This document shows, piece after piece, positions 38,740 through 51,071 of a DNA stretch of 64,000 nucleotides. Under the pieces are notes generated by a model that searched no databases, was not told the DNA's origin, and saw only the letters and a list, made by a program, of their open reading frames with translations. Source of the DNA: an uncultured Flavobacteriales bacterium (lineage in GTDB: Bacteria > Bacteroidota > Bacteroidia > Flavobacteriales > BACL11); assembly GCA_905612305.1 (NCBI GenBank), contig CAJQRK010000027.1:1-64000 (forward strand). Reading direction: 5' to 3'. Position 1 is the stretch's first letter. Every line of letters begins with the position of its first letter. The position numbers and the translations under genes are program-made.

Positions 38740-41136
38740 CTATATCTTTAAGGCCAATTGCATAGCAAAAGTTCTTGGAGACATCATGGTGGCTGGCCTT
38801 GTCATATATTCTCGATTCAATAGGTTATTAATAATAAAACCAATTCTGGCTGTTTTGGTTATTTGGTATCCAGCCCTTAAGTCAATAATAAAATCTCCGT
38901 CTTTAAATTTTTCTCTAGCAGCATTAATTCCGGGGATCATTCCATTATCTCCTCCAATGAAATCTTCAGTAAATATCTTATCAACATTTGTCATAAAACT
39001 ATTATAACGCACACTCCCCCCTAAAGAAGTTTTTTTATATACGACTTCAATATCTGCTTTGGCAATATGTTTGTAGCGGTATTTTAACATAGTAGAATCT
39101 GAGCTACTATTGTTATAAGTGATAGATTGATCAACTATTGTACTGTTAGTAAGTGTGTCTCCATGCTTAATTCCATATGCATAAACTGAGTTTGGGCTAA
39201 GGGATATTGGACGCATATAGGTATAGCCTGCTATTACATTTATGGTAAAATTAGGATTTATTTCTCCCTGTCCACTTATACTTAATTCCAGTCCGCTAAT
39301 TTGTGTCGCCCCCACATTTATTGATTTAAATCCTACACCACCAAGTGGCTTTTCAGGACCACCCCATTGCCCAAAAGAGAATTCCATCATATCATCATAT
39401 TGCATCAAAAATGCTGCAATATCAATATAGCCCATCCATTTTCCTGTTTTGACTCCTTGTTTTATTCCAATTTCGCTACTCCATCCGCCTTCTGGCTCTA
39501 GCTCTGGATTAGGATAAATTTCTAACCCTCCCTGATTGGCTGAGATAAATAATTCTGCCATTGAAGGGAAACGAAATCCTTGCCCCCATGAAGCTCTCAT
39601 ATAAGTCGCTTCAGCTAATTGATAATTAAGCCCCGTTCTGAACACAGGTTTACTAGCATAAAAATCAGTAATCCATTCACCATTAATAAAGTGCTTGTCA
39701 TCTGAATGTAAAGCAAAACTTTCATATCTAGCCCCTAATGAAATATTTAATCGATTCCATTTTTTATCCAATTGCGTATAAAGGGAATGATTTGTTTTGT
39801 AGTTTTTCCCATTAAATAAATCCGAATTGGCATACACCTTATTATTAGTTGTACCAATAGTGATTCGTAAATTATATTCTTCTATTTTTTTTTGCCATTG
39901 ATAGTCAGAATAATAAGTTTCAGATTCATTATCCTCATTATTATCAACTCCCTTAGTGCTATTATCATTAACTACTTTTAAATATCGCGTTCGTAAAGAA
40001 TGCCTGTTATTGCCAGTTATATATGTGACAAAAGGATCAACATTATAAGTGTCTCCATTTGTATTTGTAATTTCTCCATTTAAAGGAATATATGCCTGAT
40101 CCAAACCATTCCAGATAATTGCACTGCCCGTTGTTTGAAATAAGAAATTAGCATTTAACCCATATGATAAGCCTTCAATCTTTTTGCTTTTATATGCTGA
40201 ATTTAGATTGAATCTTTTTCGATCGGTTATTTCACCTTGTCTAAAACCATCATCTTTAAAGATATTTCCTCCAATTGAGAAGTCTAAATTATTTAGTTTC
40301 ATGGATTGTAAAAATTCAATTCCTTTAAAAGCTCTTCTTTTTTCTCCATTCCAATTAAGTATTTCTCTTTTGGGTTTATCAATTAGGCCAAAGTGCATAT
40401 TTACCTTAGTATATCCTGGATATTTATTTTTATCAATGTCTTTTTGACTAGGGAAGGCGGTCCGCACATTAATCACTCCATTTAAGGCAGAAGAACCATA
40501 AAGCGCAGAAGACGCTCCTTTAATTACTTCAATTTGATTAATGTTTTCGGTTGCAATTAAGTTCCATTGAGCCTGTCCTGCATCTCCAGAAATTAAAGGC
40601 ATATCATCAACCATTACTAACACCCTTGTTCCCGCTCCAAAGCTCCAGCCACTTCCTCCTCTAATATTTGCTTGTCCATCAGTAATATTTACTCCAGGAA
40701 TTTGATCCATAACGGTTTCTATCTGAGTTGTATTTTTATTTTCAATAAGGGCTGGCTTTATTACCTCCATGGATACGGTAATTTCTTCAATTCTTTGCTC
40801 AAATCTTCCAGCAGAAACTACTACTGTGCCCAATTGCTCACTAGTTTGTGCTAATGAGATGTTTATTGTTTTATTTTCTCCTTCATTTAATGCGATTTCT
40901 TTTACTATGTCTTCATATCCAATGTACCGGAAGGTTACTTTTTGTGCGCCAACAGCTGCTTTGAGGTTGTATTTCCCAAATACATCTGTTGCAGTTCCGC
41001 TCCCATTGCTAAGTATTATATTTACCCCAATAAGCTCTTCATTATTGGTGTTATCAGTTATGGTTCCATTTATATTTTGTCCATAAAAAGTGAAACTACA
41101 GGATATAACTGTAAGTAGTGTAAAGAATGGTCTCAT
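38740..41136 (-). CDS. TonB-dependent receptor
   Basis: INGTITDNTNNEELIGVNIIL; VLVMVDDMPLISGDAGQAQWNLI; GASSALYGSSALNGVINVRT. Confidence 0.9.
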   Translation of the reverse strand: MRPFFTLLTVISCSFTFYGQNINGTITDNTNNEELIGVNIILSNGSGTATDVFGKYNLKAAVGAQKVTFRYIGYEDIVKEIALNEGENKTINISLAQTSEQLGTVVVSAGRFEQRIEEITVSMEVIKPALIENKNTTQIETVMDQIPGVNITDGQANIRGGSGWSFGAGTRVLVMVDDMPLISGDAGQAQWNLIATENINQIEVIKGASSALYGSSALNGVINVRTAFPSQKDIDKNKYPGYTKVNMHFGLIDKPKREILNWNGEKRRAFKGIEFLQSMKLNNLDFSIGGNIFKDDGFRQGEITDRKRFNLNSAYKSKKIEGLSYGLNANFLFQTTGSAIIWNGLDQAYIPLNGEITNTNGDTYNVDPFVTYITGNNRHSLRTRYLKVVNDNSTKGVDNNEDNESETYYSDYQWQKKIEEYNLRITIGTTNNKVYANSDLFNGKNYKTNHSLYTQLDKKWNRLNISLGARYESFALHSDDKHFINGEWITDFYASKPVFRTGLNYQLAEATYMRASWGQGFRFPSMAELFISANQGGLEIYPNPELEPEGGWSSEIGIKQGVKTGKWMGYIDIAAFLMQYDDMMEFSFGQWGGPEKPLGGVGFKSINVGATQISGLELSISGQGEINPNFTINVIAGYTYMRPISLSPNSVYAYGIKHGDTLTNSTIVDQSITYNNSSSDSTMLKYRYKHIAKADIEVVYKKTSLGGSVRYNSFMTNVDKIFTEDFIGGDNGMIPGINAAREKFKDGDFIIDLRAGYQITKTARIGFIINNLLNREYMTRPATMMSPRTFAMQLALKI

Positions 41137-41180
41137 ATATTTACTCGGTAGTTGTTAATATGACAAATATAAAAATTTGA

Positions 41181-41614
41181 ATGAAAGTGAGTGTAGATGA
41201 AAAGAAAAATCAAATAGCCCCTTCTTTAATCGAGGGGGGTGGGATAAAATTGGAAAGAAATTATTAGCTTATTTTGGTAGCGCTAAAGCAATTTTTTTAA
41301 GTTCAAAATTAGATTTGGAAAAAGTAGATGGGATAGGAAAAGTATTGGTTAATTCCATTATTAATGCAAATGTACTATCGGAAGCCGCAGAAGAACTGCA
41401 GTTTATAGAGGAGCAAGGAATTCAGCCGTAGATTTTTATTGAACTAACCCCTGACGAGAAAAAAATAATTGATTTGCTTGTCGAAAAGGAATGACATATT
41501 GATTTGATAGTAGAAAGTTTGGATTGTGGGTTTTCAAAGTCGGCAAATGAATTGTTGCAAGCAGAATTTAAAGGCCTAATCATTTCTTTGTCTGGTAAGA
41601 TTTATAAGAAGAAT
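41181..41614 (+). pseudogene. dprA: Decayed dprA: N- and C-terminal remnants joined, catalytic centre deleted
   Basis: QIAPSLIEG-(1-nt frameshift)-GDKIGKKLLAYFGSAKAIFLSSKLDLEKVDGIGKVLVNSIINANVLSEAAEELQFIEEQGIQP*IFIELTPDEKKIIDLLVEKE*HIDLIVES...KSANELLQAEFKGLIISLSGKIYKKN; stops at 41429 (TAG) and 41492 (TGA) in one frame. Confidence 0.85.
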
Positions 41615-41646
41615 ATATTTTTTTTTTGCTTTTTAGAAAAATACTA

Positions 41647-41654
41647 TACATTTG
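41647..41654 (+). promoter_or_regulatory. -7 box TACATTTG
   Basis: TAnnTTTG upstream of gdhA. Confidence 0.45.
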
Positions 41655-41690
41655 CCCAAAATTTAGAAATAAAACTTTTAATCAATATAA

Positions 41691-43031
<1,341 letters not shown>

Positions 43032-43063
43032 CTATTAGTATTGAGATTTTAGATATTAAACTT

Positions 43064-43089
43064 AAAGGAGGCTTTTGCCTCCTTTTTTT
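43064..43089 (+). terminator. Intrinsic terminator
   Basis: AAAGGAGGC-TTTT-GCCTCCTTT followed by T-run. Confidence 0.9.
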
Positions 43090-43096
43090 ATTTGTG

Positions 43097-43104
43097 TATT
43101 TTTG
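43097..43104 (+). promoter_or_regulatory. -7 box TATTTTTG
   Basis: TAnnTTTG upstream of kbl ATG 43124. Confidence 0.45.
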
Positions 43105-43123
43105 CTCTTCCAAAAATTACATT

Positions 43124-44320
43124 ATGTTAGGAAAATTCCAAAAGCAATTGCAAACTGAATTAGCAACCATTAAGGATGCTGGTTTGTATAAAAAAGAAAG
43201 AATAATTACTAATCCTCAAGGAGCAAGCATTCGAGTAAGTACTGGTGAAGAGGTATTGAATTTTTGTGCTAATAATTATTTAGGGTTATCCTCTCATCCG
43301 GATGTAATTCAGGCAGCAAAAGATGCTTTAGAGACTCATGGTTACGGGATGTCATCTGTGCGTTTTATTTGTGGGACACAAGACATTCATAAAAACTTAG
43401 AAAAAAAGATTTCTGAATTTTTAGGCATGGAGGACACTATCTTATATGCAGCTGCTTTTGATGCAAATGGGGGGGTATTTGAACCTTTGTTTAATAAGGA
43501 AGATGCGATTATTTCTGACTCTTTAAATCATGCGTCTATTATTGATGGAGTGAGGTTGTGTAAGTCGGAACGGTATCGTTATGCAAATAATGACATGGTA
43601 GATTTGGAAGCGCAATTGATTAAGGCACAAGATCAAAGAAATAGAATAATTGTTACGGATGGGGTATTTTCTATGGAGGGTTCTTTTGCGCAATTGGATA
43701 AAATTTGTGATTTGGCAGAAAAATATGATGCCTTAGTAATGGTAGATGATTCTCATTCCACAGGTTTTGTAGGCAAAACTGGTAGAGGAACACACGAACA
43801 CTGTGATGTGATGGGCAGAGTAGATATTATCACTTCTACTTTAGGAAAGGCTTTGGGTGGTGCAATGGGTGGTTTTACTTCAGGTAAAAAAGAAATTATT
43901 GATATGTTACGCCAAAGATCTCGTCCGTATTTATTTTCAAATTCATTGGCACCAGCTATAGTTGGGGCGGCTTCAAAAGTGATTGACATGTTAAGTACAA
44001 CTACAAATCTAAAAGATAAATTAGAAGAAAATACAAGTTATTTTAGAGCTAAAATGACTGATGCAGGTTTTGATATTAAAAAAGGCTCACATCCTATTGT
44101 GCCAGTTATGCTGTATGAGGCAAAATTATCTCAGCAAATGTCAGAGAAATTATTGGCTGAAAGAATATATGTAATTGGCTTTTTCTTTCCTGTTGTAGCA
44201 GAAGGTCAAGCTAGAATAAGGGTGCAAATTTCAGCAGCTCATAGTCGTGAAAATTTGGATAAAGCCATAGCAGCTTTTACTAAGATTGGAAAAGAGCTAA
44301 AAGTGATTGTTAATATATAG
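43124..44320 (+). CDS. kbl: Glycine C-acetyltransferase
   Basis: Start [58 protein letters not shown]-lysine motif. Confidence 0.94.
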   Translation: MLGKFQKQLQTELATIKDAGLYKKERIITNPQGASIRVSTGEEVLNFCANNYLGLSSHPDVIQAAKDALETHGYGMSSVRFICGTQDIHKNLEKKISEFLGMEDTILYAAAFDANGGVFEPLFNKEDAIISDSLNHASIIDGVRLCKSERYRYANNDMVDLEAQLIKAQDQRNRIIVTDGVFSMEGSFAQLDKICDLAEKYDALVMVDDSHSTGFVGKTGRGTHEHCDVMGRVDIITSTLGKALGGAMGGFTSGKKEIIDMLRQRSRPYLFSNSLAPAIVGAASKVIDMLSTTTNLKDKLEENTSYFRAKMTDAGFDIKKGSHPIVPVMLYEAKLSQQMSEKLLAERIYVIGFFFPVVAEGQARIRVQISAAHSRENLDKAIAAFTKIGKELKVIVNI

Positions 44321-44352
44321 TTAATATTATTTTGCAGAATTATAAAAAAGTG

Positions 44353-44360
44353 TAATTTTG
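44353..44360 (+). promoter_or_regulatory. -7 box TAATTTTG
   Basis: TAnnTTTG upstream of rplM. Confidence 0.5.
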
Positions 44361-44395
44361 CGAACCTTTTACAAAAGGACTAAAACATATATATT

Positions 44396-44851
44396 GTGGA
44401 TACATTAAGTTACAAAACATTATCAGCAAATAAAGAAACAGCAAGCAAACAGTGGTTTGTTGTTGATGCTGAAGGACAGACTCTTGGAAGAATGGCTTCA
44501 AAAATTGCCAAAGTTTTAAGAGGAAAATACAAGACAAATTTTACTCCTCATGCTGATTGTGGTGATTATGTAATTATCACTAATGCAGGTAAAATTGTAA
44601 TGACAGGAAATAAGATGAAAGATAGAAAAATATTTTCTCACACAGGATATCCTGGTGGACAAAAGAGAATTTCTCCTGCTGAAATGCTAGCAAAAGATGA
44701 GACTTCTGTTGTAAGGCATGCAGTTAAAGGGATGTTGCCTAAAAATAAATTAGGGGCAGCTATCTTGAGAAACTGTTATATATATGCAGATGCTGAGCAT
44801 GATCAAGAAGCTCAAAAACCAAAAGATCTTAACTTAAACGACTTGAAATAA
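44396..44851 (+). CDS. rplM: 50S ribosomal protein L13, GTG start
   Basis: KQWFVVDAEGQTLGRMASKIAKVLRGKYKTNFTPHADCGDYVIITNA. Confidence 0.97.
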   Translation: MDTLSYKTLSANKETASKQWFVVDAEGQTLGRMASKIAKVLRGKYKTNFTPHADCGDYVIITNAGKIVMTGNKMKDRKIFSHTGYPGGQKRISPAEMLAKDETSVVRHAVKGMLPKNKLGAAILRNCYIYADAEHDQEAQKPKDLNLNDLK

Positions 44852-44854
44852 ACT

Positions 44855-45241
44855 ATGGAGAGAATTCACACAATAGGCAGAAGAAAAGCATCAGTTGCTA
44901 GAATATATATGTCAAAAGGGAAGGGAAATATTACTGTAAATGGAAAGGATTTTAAAGAATATTTTCCTGTTGATACTATGCAGTATAAGTTAGAGCAACC
45001 TTTTAAGATTACTGATCTTGCTGGAAAGTTTGATGTAAAAGTAAATGTTAACGGTGGCGGGACTACTGGTCAAGCTGAGGCTATTCGGTTAGCAATCTCA
45101 AGAGCGCTTTGCGAATTAGATCCTGAAAATAGAGTATCATTAAAACCTGAAGGAATGCTTACAAGAGATTCAAGAGTTGTTGAACGTAAAAAACCAGGAC
45201 AGAAAAAAGCAAGAAAGAAATTCCAGTGGGTTAAAAGATAG
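44855..45241 (+). CDS. rpsI: 30S ribosomal protein S9
   Basis: [14 protein letters not shown] ... [17 protein letters not shown]. Confidence 0.97.
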   Translation: MERIHTIGRRKASVARIYMSKGKGNITVNGKDFKEYFPVDTMQYKLEQPFKITDLAGKFDVKVNVNGGGTTGQAEAIRLAISRALCELDPENRVSLKPEGMLTRDSRVVERKKPGQKKARKKFQWVKR

Positions 45242-45264
45242 AGCAATACAAATTATTAATAAAT

Positions 45265-45317
45265 GTTTAGCATCTAAACTGTTAGGACAAGTAAATAATA
45301 ACTTCTACCTAGCAGTT
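45265..45317 (+). promoter_or_regulatory. Candidate structured rpsB leader (two mutually exclusive helices)
   Basis: GTTTAG-CAT-CTAAAC (45265-45279) competes with AACTGTTAGG (45277-45286)/CCTAGCAGTT (45308-45317). Confidence 0.35.
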
Positions 45318-45342
45318 GCTTAACGAAAAAAAGAAAGTAAAC

Positions 45343-46170
45343 ATGTCAAGAACAAACTTCCAAGAATTATTACAAGCAGGTGTACACTTTGGACACCTTA
45401 AGAAAAAGTACAACCCAGCTATGGCTCCTTATGTATTTATGGAAAAAAATGGGATTCATATCATTGATTTGAATAAAACTGTAGCAATGGTAGAGGATGC
45501 TGCTGCAGCAATGAAACAAATTGTACGATCAGGTAAAAAGATTTTATTTGTTGCTACAAAAAAACAAGCGAAAATCGTAGTTGCTGAAACTGCGGAATCT
45601 TTAAATATGCCTTACATTACTGAGAGATGGCCTGGAGGTTTATTGACTAACTTTGCTACTATCCGTAAGTCAATCAAAAAAATGCAAATTATTGATAAAA
45701 TGAAAGAGGATGGAACATTTGAGACTTTATCAAAAAGAGAGAGATTGCAAATTAACAGACAAAGAGCTAAATTAGACTTGAATTTAGGATCTATTGTGAA
45801 AATGACAAGAATGCCTGAGGCTATTTTTATTATTGATGCTAATAAGGAGGGCATTGCCTTAGCTGAAGCAAATAAATTAGGTATCCGTTCATTTGCAATG
45901 AATGATACAAATACAAATCCTTCACAAGTTAGTTTCCCTATTCCCGCTAATGATGATGCTTCAAAATCAATTGAATGTATCTTATCTATAGTAAGTAAAG
46001 CAATCGCTGAAGGGCTAGCAGAGCGAGATGCAGATCAAGATAAAAAAGCTGAAGAAAAAAAGGAAAAAGCTAAACAAATAGCTGAAGGATTAGAGAAAAA
46101 AGCATCTGATCAGGATGAAAAATCTGATGAGAAAATGGGAAAAGCTAAAAAAAGAATTGAACAAAAATAA
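45343..46170 (+). CDS. rpsB: 30S ribosomal protein S2 with charged C-terminal extension
   Basis: Start MSRTNFQELLQAGVHFGHLKKKYNP; ERWPGGLLTNFATI; Lys/Glu/Asp-rich tail. Confidence 0.96.
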   Translation: MSRTNFQELLQAGVHFGHLKKKYNPAMAPYVFMEKNGIHIIDLNKTVAMVEDAAAAMKQIVRSGKKILFVATKKQAKIVVAETAESLNMPYITERWPGGLLTNFATIRKSIKKMQIIDKMKEDGTFETLSKRERLQINRQRAKLDLNLGSIVKMTRMPEAIFIIDANKEGIALAEANKLGIRSFAMNDTNTNPSQVSFPIPANDDASKSIECILSIVSKAIAEGLAERDADQDKKAEEKKEKAKQIAEGLEKKASDQDEKSDEKMGKAKKRIEQK

Positions 46171-46198
46171 ATATAAATTTTTTAAGAAGAGTTAGAAG

Positions 46199-47164
46199 AT
46201 GGTAGATATTAAAGCGGCTGATGTAGCCACGTTAAGAAAGCAAACAGGTGCAGGCATGATGGATTGTAAAAATGCATTAGTTGAGGCTAATGGTGATTTT
46301 GATGCTGCAATTGGGGTATTAAGAAAAAAAGGACAAAAAGTAGCAGCTAAGCGTGCTGATAGAGATGCTAGTGAAGGAATTGCGATTACTAAAATAAATA
46401 TTGATAATACAGCAGGAGTTGCTATTGTTTTAGCATGTGAAACTGATTTTGTTGCAATTAATACGTCATTTAAAGAATTAGCAAATCAGTTTGTTGATAT
46501 TGCTTTAAATCATGCGGATAAAGATGCTTTTTTAGCAGCTGCTTTTGGAGGCATGACAGTTGCCGAGAAGTTAACTGAACAAACAGGTGTAATTGGTGAG
46601 AAAATTGAAATATCAGGCTTTGAAAGAGTTGAGGCTGCTTATGTTGGTACTTATACTCATGGATCTAAAATTGCTGTTTTAGTAGGGCTAAATAATTCAG
46701 TTGATAATGCTGAGATGTTGTCAAAAGACTTAGCTATGCAAGTTGCATCTATGGGAGCATCAACTTTATCTTACAAGGATTTTGAGCCTGCTTTTGTCGC
46801 TTCAGAAACTGAGGCGAGAATTGCTGTTATTGAGAAAGATAATATTGAATTAGCAAGGTTAGGAAAAACACTTAAAACTGTGCCTCAATACATTTCAATG
46901 TCACAATTAAGTGATGAAGTTATGGCACAAGCTAAAGCTGATATTCAAAGTCAATTAAAAGCTGAAGGTAAGCCAGAACAAATTTGGGATAAAATTGTTC
47001 CTGGAAAAATTGAAAGATTTACTTCTGATAATACAACTCTTGATCAAGAACAATGTTTATTGGATCAGAATTTTATTAAAGATGAAAACAAAAATGTTGC
47101 CGAATACATCAAATCATATGGTGATGTAGCGGTAAGTGATTTTAAAAGGGTAGCTTTAGGCTAA
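46199..47164 (+). CDS. tsf: Elongation factor Ts
   Basis: VATLRKQTGAGMMDCKNAL; CETDFVAIN. Confidence 0.97.
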   Translation: MVDIKAADVATLRKQTGAGMMDCKNALVEANGDFDAAIGVLRKKGQKVAAKRADRDASEGIAITKINIDNTAGVAIVLACETDFVAINTSFKELANQFVDIALNHADKDAFLAAAFGGMTVAEKLTEQTGVIGEKIEISGFERVEAAYVGTYTHGSKIAVLVGLNNSVDNAEMLSKDLAMQVASMGASTLSYKDFEPAFVASETEARIAVIEKDNIELARLGKTLKTVPQYISMSQLSDEVMAQAKADIQSQLKAEGKPEQIWDKIVPGKIERFTSDNTTLDQEQCLLDQNFIKDENKNVAEYIKSYGDVAVSDFKRVALG

Positions 47165-47184
47165 TTTTAAAATAAAAGTTATCT

Positions 47185-47217
47185 TAAAAAGCCATCCTTT
47201 TAGGGTGGCTTTTTTTG
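47185..47217 (+). terminator. Intrinsic terminator
   Basis: AAAAAGCCATCC-TTTTA-GGGTGGCTTTTTTT. Confidence 0.88.
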
Positions 47218-47264
47218 TTTATAAAAATCTAAACTGCTCTTTCTTTTGCTTGGGCTGAATTTCT

Positions 47265-47272
47265 TATCTTTG
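47265..47272 (+). promoter_or_regulatory. -7 box TATCTTTG
   Basis: TAnnTTTG upstream of pyrH. Confidence 0.5.
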
Positions 47273-47291
47273 AATAAATTTTAATACGATT

Positions 47292-47999
47292 ATGCAATAT
47301 AAAAGAATTCTTTTAAAATTAAGCGGAGAAGCTTTAATGGGAGATGGAGAATATGGTATCGACTCTAAAGTTTTAAGCAGATATTCTGCTGATATTCATT
47401 CTATTGTGCAAGAAGGAATAGAGCTAGCAATAGTAATTGGAGGAGGCAATATATATAGAGGAATACAGTCAGAAGGAGCTGGATTTGACAGGGTTCAGGG
47501 TGATCATATGGGAATGTTAGCCACCATAATTAATGGGATGGCTCTACAATCGGCTTTGGAATCACTAGATATTGAAACTAGGCTACTTACTGCGATAAGA
47601 ATGGAACAAGTTGCAGAGCCTTATATTAGAAGAAAAGCAATGCGTCATTTGCAAAAAGGAAGAGTGGTTATTTTTGGTGGGGGTACAGGTAATCCGTATT
47701 TTACTACTGATACTGCGGCAACTTTGCGTGCAATTGAAATAGAGGCAGATGTTATTTTAAAAGGGACAAGAGTGGATGGAATATACACTGCAGATCCTGA
47801 AAAGGATGCAAGTGCAACTAAATATGATACTATTACATTCGATGAGGTATTTCAAAAGAAATTAAGTATTATGGATTTAACAGCCTTTACCCTTTGTCAA
47901 GAAAATAACTTACCAATTAAAGTGTTTAATATGAATATTAAAGGTAATTTGGCTAAAATATGTAAGGGTGAAAATGTAGGGACGCTCGTTAATTTTTAA
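47292..47999 (+). CDS. pyrH: UMP kinase
   Basis: [39 protein letters not shown]. Confidence 0.97.
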   Translation: MQYKRILLKLSGEALMGDGEYGIDSKVLSRYSADIHSIVQEGIELAIVIGGGNIYRGIQSEGAGFDRVQGDHMGMLATIINGMALQSALESLDIETRLLTAIRMEQVAEPYIRRKAMRHLQKGRVVIFGGGTGNPYFTTDTAATLRAIEIEADVILKGTRVDGIYTADPEKDASATKYDTITFDEVFQKKLSIMDLTAFTLCQENNLPIKVFNMNIKGNLAKICKGENVGTLVNF

Positions 48000-48025
48000 T
48001 TAGATTGAATAATAAATAAATTAGT

Positions 48026-48589
48026 ATGACCGAAGAAGTAGATTTTCAATTAGATATTGCAAAAGAACAAATGCAGGAAGCAATTATGCATCTTGAAAAT
48101 GTTTTGGGTAAAATTAGAGCAGGAAAAGCAAACCCTCAAATGTTGAGAACTGTAATGGTGGATTATTATGGCGTTTCTACTCCGCTTGCTCAAGCGGCTA
48201 ATGTTTCTACTCCTGATGCTCAAACTATTTCTGTACAGCCTTTTGATAAAAGTTTAATTATTGAAATTGAACGAGCTATTATAGATGCTAACTTAGGGTT
48301 TATCCCTTCCAATAATGGGGAAAGAGTAATTATTAATGTGCCGCCTTTAACTGAAGACAGAAGAAGAGGTCTGGCTAAACAAGCCAAAGTTGAAATTGAA
48401 AATACTAAAGTGAGCATCAGAAATGTAAGGCAAAAGGTTAACGATGAAATGAAAAAATTAGGTAAAGATGGTCTTTCAGAAGATTTAGTAAGAGGGGCTG
48501 AAGAAAGTGTTCAAGAATTAACCAATACTTATTCATCCAAAATAGATGTTATCTATACTGCAAAAGAAGTAGATATTATGACGGTTTAA
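48026..48589 (+). CDS. frr: Ribosome recycling factor
   Basis: GKANPQMLRTVMVDYYGVSTPLAQAANV; PPLTEDRRRGLAKQAK. Confidence 0.96.
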   Translation: MTEEVDFQLDIAKEQMQEAIMHLENVLGKIRAGKANPQMLRTVMVDYYGVSTPLAQAANVSTPDAQTISVQPFDKSLIIEIERAIIDANLGFIPSNNGERVIINVPPLTEDRRRGLAKQAKVEIENTKVSIRNVRQKVNDEMKKLGKDGLSEDLVRGAEESVQELTNTYSSKIDVIYTAKEVDIMTV

Positions 48590-48610
48590 GAAGAGAAAAA
48601 GAAAAATATT

Positions 48611-48638
48611 AAAAGGGCTTATTGCCCCCCTTTTTTTA
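48611..48638 (+). terminator. Intrinsic terminator
   Basis: AAAAGGGC-TTATT-GCCCCCCTTTTTTT. Confidence 0.75.
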
Positions 48639-48699
48639 TTGTTATACTACTGCTATATCCTTTAAAATTGAAGTATTTTAGCCTAAATTATTTATAAGT

Positions 48700-51069
48700 A
48701 TGTGGAATTTTATTTCCAGATTGATCATCAGATACAGAATCCTTATTATTGTTGTAATTGTAGGTATTACTGCTTTTATGTTGCATTCTGCATCTGGAGT
48801 GCGGATGACGTATTCTATGGCTAAAATATTACCAGAAGATCATCCTGTTTATTTGGATTATTTAAAGTTTCAGGAAAAATATGGTCAGCAAAATATTATA
48901 GCAATAGCTATTGAAGATGCGAATTTGAATGAGATATCGCATCTTAAAGATTGGGCTGAAGTAAGTAATAAGATAAAGCATATTTCAGCAGTTGAGCAAG
49001 TAGTTTCAATAACTGAACTTCCTTTATTATACAAAGATACTTTAGAAAAAAAGTTTTATACAGAGATTTGGTATGATTCATTGATAACAACTCAAGATGA
49101 ATTAGATATTGCATTTAACTCATTTTTAGCACAACCTTTCTACAAAGGGCTGTTAACGAATGAAAAAAATCATGCTACTGCTCTAATGATAAAGCTTGAT
49201 AATGAAGTGCTTTTAACTCCAGAAAGGAAGGATGTAATCCTGTCAATTAAAGCAATTACGGATGCCTATTCCGAAAAATATAAGGCTGAAATTTATTATT
49301 CAGGACTTCCTTATATCAGAACGGTTCACTCTATAAAAGTAAAACAGGAAATATTAATTTTTATTATTCTTACCTTACTAATTACTTCATTTATTTTATT
49401 TCTATTTTTTCGCTCGTTTAAAGCAGCTATAGCATCCATGATTGTCGTAATTGTTGGTGTAATTTGGGCTTTTGGAACGATAGCTTTATTTGATTATGAG
49501 ATATCAATTCTGATGGCTTTGGTGCCCCCAGTACTTATTGTTATAGGTATCCCAAATTGTATTTTTATGATTAATAAATTCCATAATGAGTTTAAAGAGC
49601 ATAATAATAAAGTATTAGCATTAAAAAGAATGGTGCTTAAAATAGGTAATATTACTTTGTTAACTAACTTAACTACAGCATCTGGCTTTGCGGCCTTTAT
49701 ACTAACAAAAAGCCAAACATTACAGGAATTTGGAATCATAGCGTCTATTAATATTTTAGGTATTTTTCTATTGTCATTATTTATCATTCCTATATTTTTC
49801 AGCTTTTCTAATCCTCCAAAAAAGCGTCATACACAGCACCTTGATAAAAAATGGATAAAAAATTTAGTTGCCTATCTGGTATTTTTAGTGCAGTATAAAA
49901 GAAAACAAATATATTTCGCAACAGCTTTGCTTATTATTCTTGGGATTTTTGGAATTATTAATGTAAAAACTACTGGTAATCTGACTGATGATTTGCCTAA
50001 AGATCAGGAATTATATCAGGACTTGAAATTCTTAGAACAAAATTTTGGTGGAGTAATGCCACTTGAGTTTTTGATAGATACAAAAAAGAAAAATGGATTA
50101 TTAAAATCTTATAATTTAAAGAAGATTGAGGCGTTATCTAATATTCTTTCTAGTTATAAGGAGTTTTCAGAACCCATTTCTTATATTGATGTATTGAAGT
50201 ATAGTAAGCAAGCTTTTTATAATGGAGATACCGCCTATTATTCATTGTCAAATAATCAAGAACAAAGAATAATTTTAAGTTATTTAAAAAATAGTTCTGA
50301 TGGTTTAGGTGATTTGCTAGTGGATTCGTTAAAACAAGAAGCAAGAATAAGTTTACGAATGGCAGATATTTCTACTTCAAAAATGGATAGTATTTTTGAT
50401 GATTTGAAACCTAAGATTGATGCAATCTTCTCTCCAAAGAACTATGACATTACTGTTACTGGATCAAGCATAGTCTTCTTAAATGGAACTAAATTTCTAA
50501 TTAAGAATTTAATTATAAGCTTATTATTGGTGATAGTTCTTATTTCAATATTTATGGCCTGGATGTTTAATTCTTTCAGAATGGTAGTGATATCCATTAT
50601 ACCTAATTTAATCCCATTACTGCTTACTGGAGCAATTATGGGGTATTTTGGTATTGCTCTCAAGCCTTCAACAATTCTAGTATTTAGTATTGCGTTTGGT
50701 ATTTCGGTTGATGACACTATTCACTTTTTAGCCAAGTATAGACAGGAGTTAATTGCTAATAATTGGCATATCAAAAAATCAGTTTTAGCCGCCTTAAAAG
50801 AGACAGGAGTAAGTATGTTTTATACTTCAGTTGTTTTATTCTTTGGTTTTTTTATCTTTATAGCCTCTGATTTTGGAGGAACAGTAGCACTTGGTTTATT
50901 AGTTTCAATTACATTGTTATTGGCAATGTTGGCAAATTTATTATTGCTTCCAGCACTTTTATTATCCTTAGAGCGCATTATTAATTATGAGGCATTTCAA
51001 GAGCCATTATTAGACACATTTGATGAAGAAGATATTGAATTGAATGAACTTAAAGTAAAACGAAAATAA
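48700..51069 (+). CDS. RND/MMPL-superfamily transporter
   Basis: Duplicated membrane/periplasmic architecture; [22 protein letters not shown]. Confidence 0.87.
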   Translation: MWNFISRLIIRYRILIIVVIVGITAFMLHSASGVRMTYSMAKILPEDHPVYLDYLKFQEKYGQQNIIAIAIEDANLNEISHLKDWAEVSNKIKHISAVEQVVSITELPLLYKDTLEKKFYTEIWYDSLITTQDELDIAFNSFLAQPFYKGLLTNEKNHATALMIKLDNEVLLTPERKDVILSIKAITDAYSEKYKAEIYYSGLPYIRTVHSIKVKQEILIFIILTLLITSFILFLFFRSFKAAIASMIVVIVGVIWAFGTIALFDYEISILMALVPPVLIVIGIPNCIFMINKFHNEFKEHNNKVLALKRMVLKIGNITLLTNLTTASGFAAFILTKSQTLQEFGIIASINILGIFLLSLFIIPIFFSFSNPPKKRHTQHLDKKWIKNLVAYLVFLVQYKRKQIYFATALLIILGIFGIINVKTTGNLTDDLPKDQELYQDLKFLEQNFGGVMPLEFLIDTKKKNGLLKSYNLKKIEALSNILSSYKEFSEPISYIDVLKYSKQAFYNGDTAYYSLSNNQEQRIILSYLKNSSDGLGDLLVDSLKQEARISLRMADISTSKMDSIFDDLKPKIDAIFSPKNYDITVTGSSIVFLNGTKFLIKNLIISLLLVIVLISIFMAWMFNSFRMVVISIIPNLIPLLLTGAIMGYFGIALKPSTILVFSIAFGISVDDTIHFLAKYRQELIANNWHIKKSVLAALKETGVSMFYTSVVLFFGFFIFIASDFGGTVALGLLVSITLLLAMLANLLLLPALLLSLERIINYEAFQEPLLDTFDEEDIELNELKVKRK

Positions 51070-51071
51070 AA

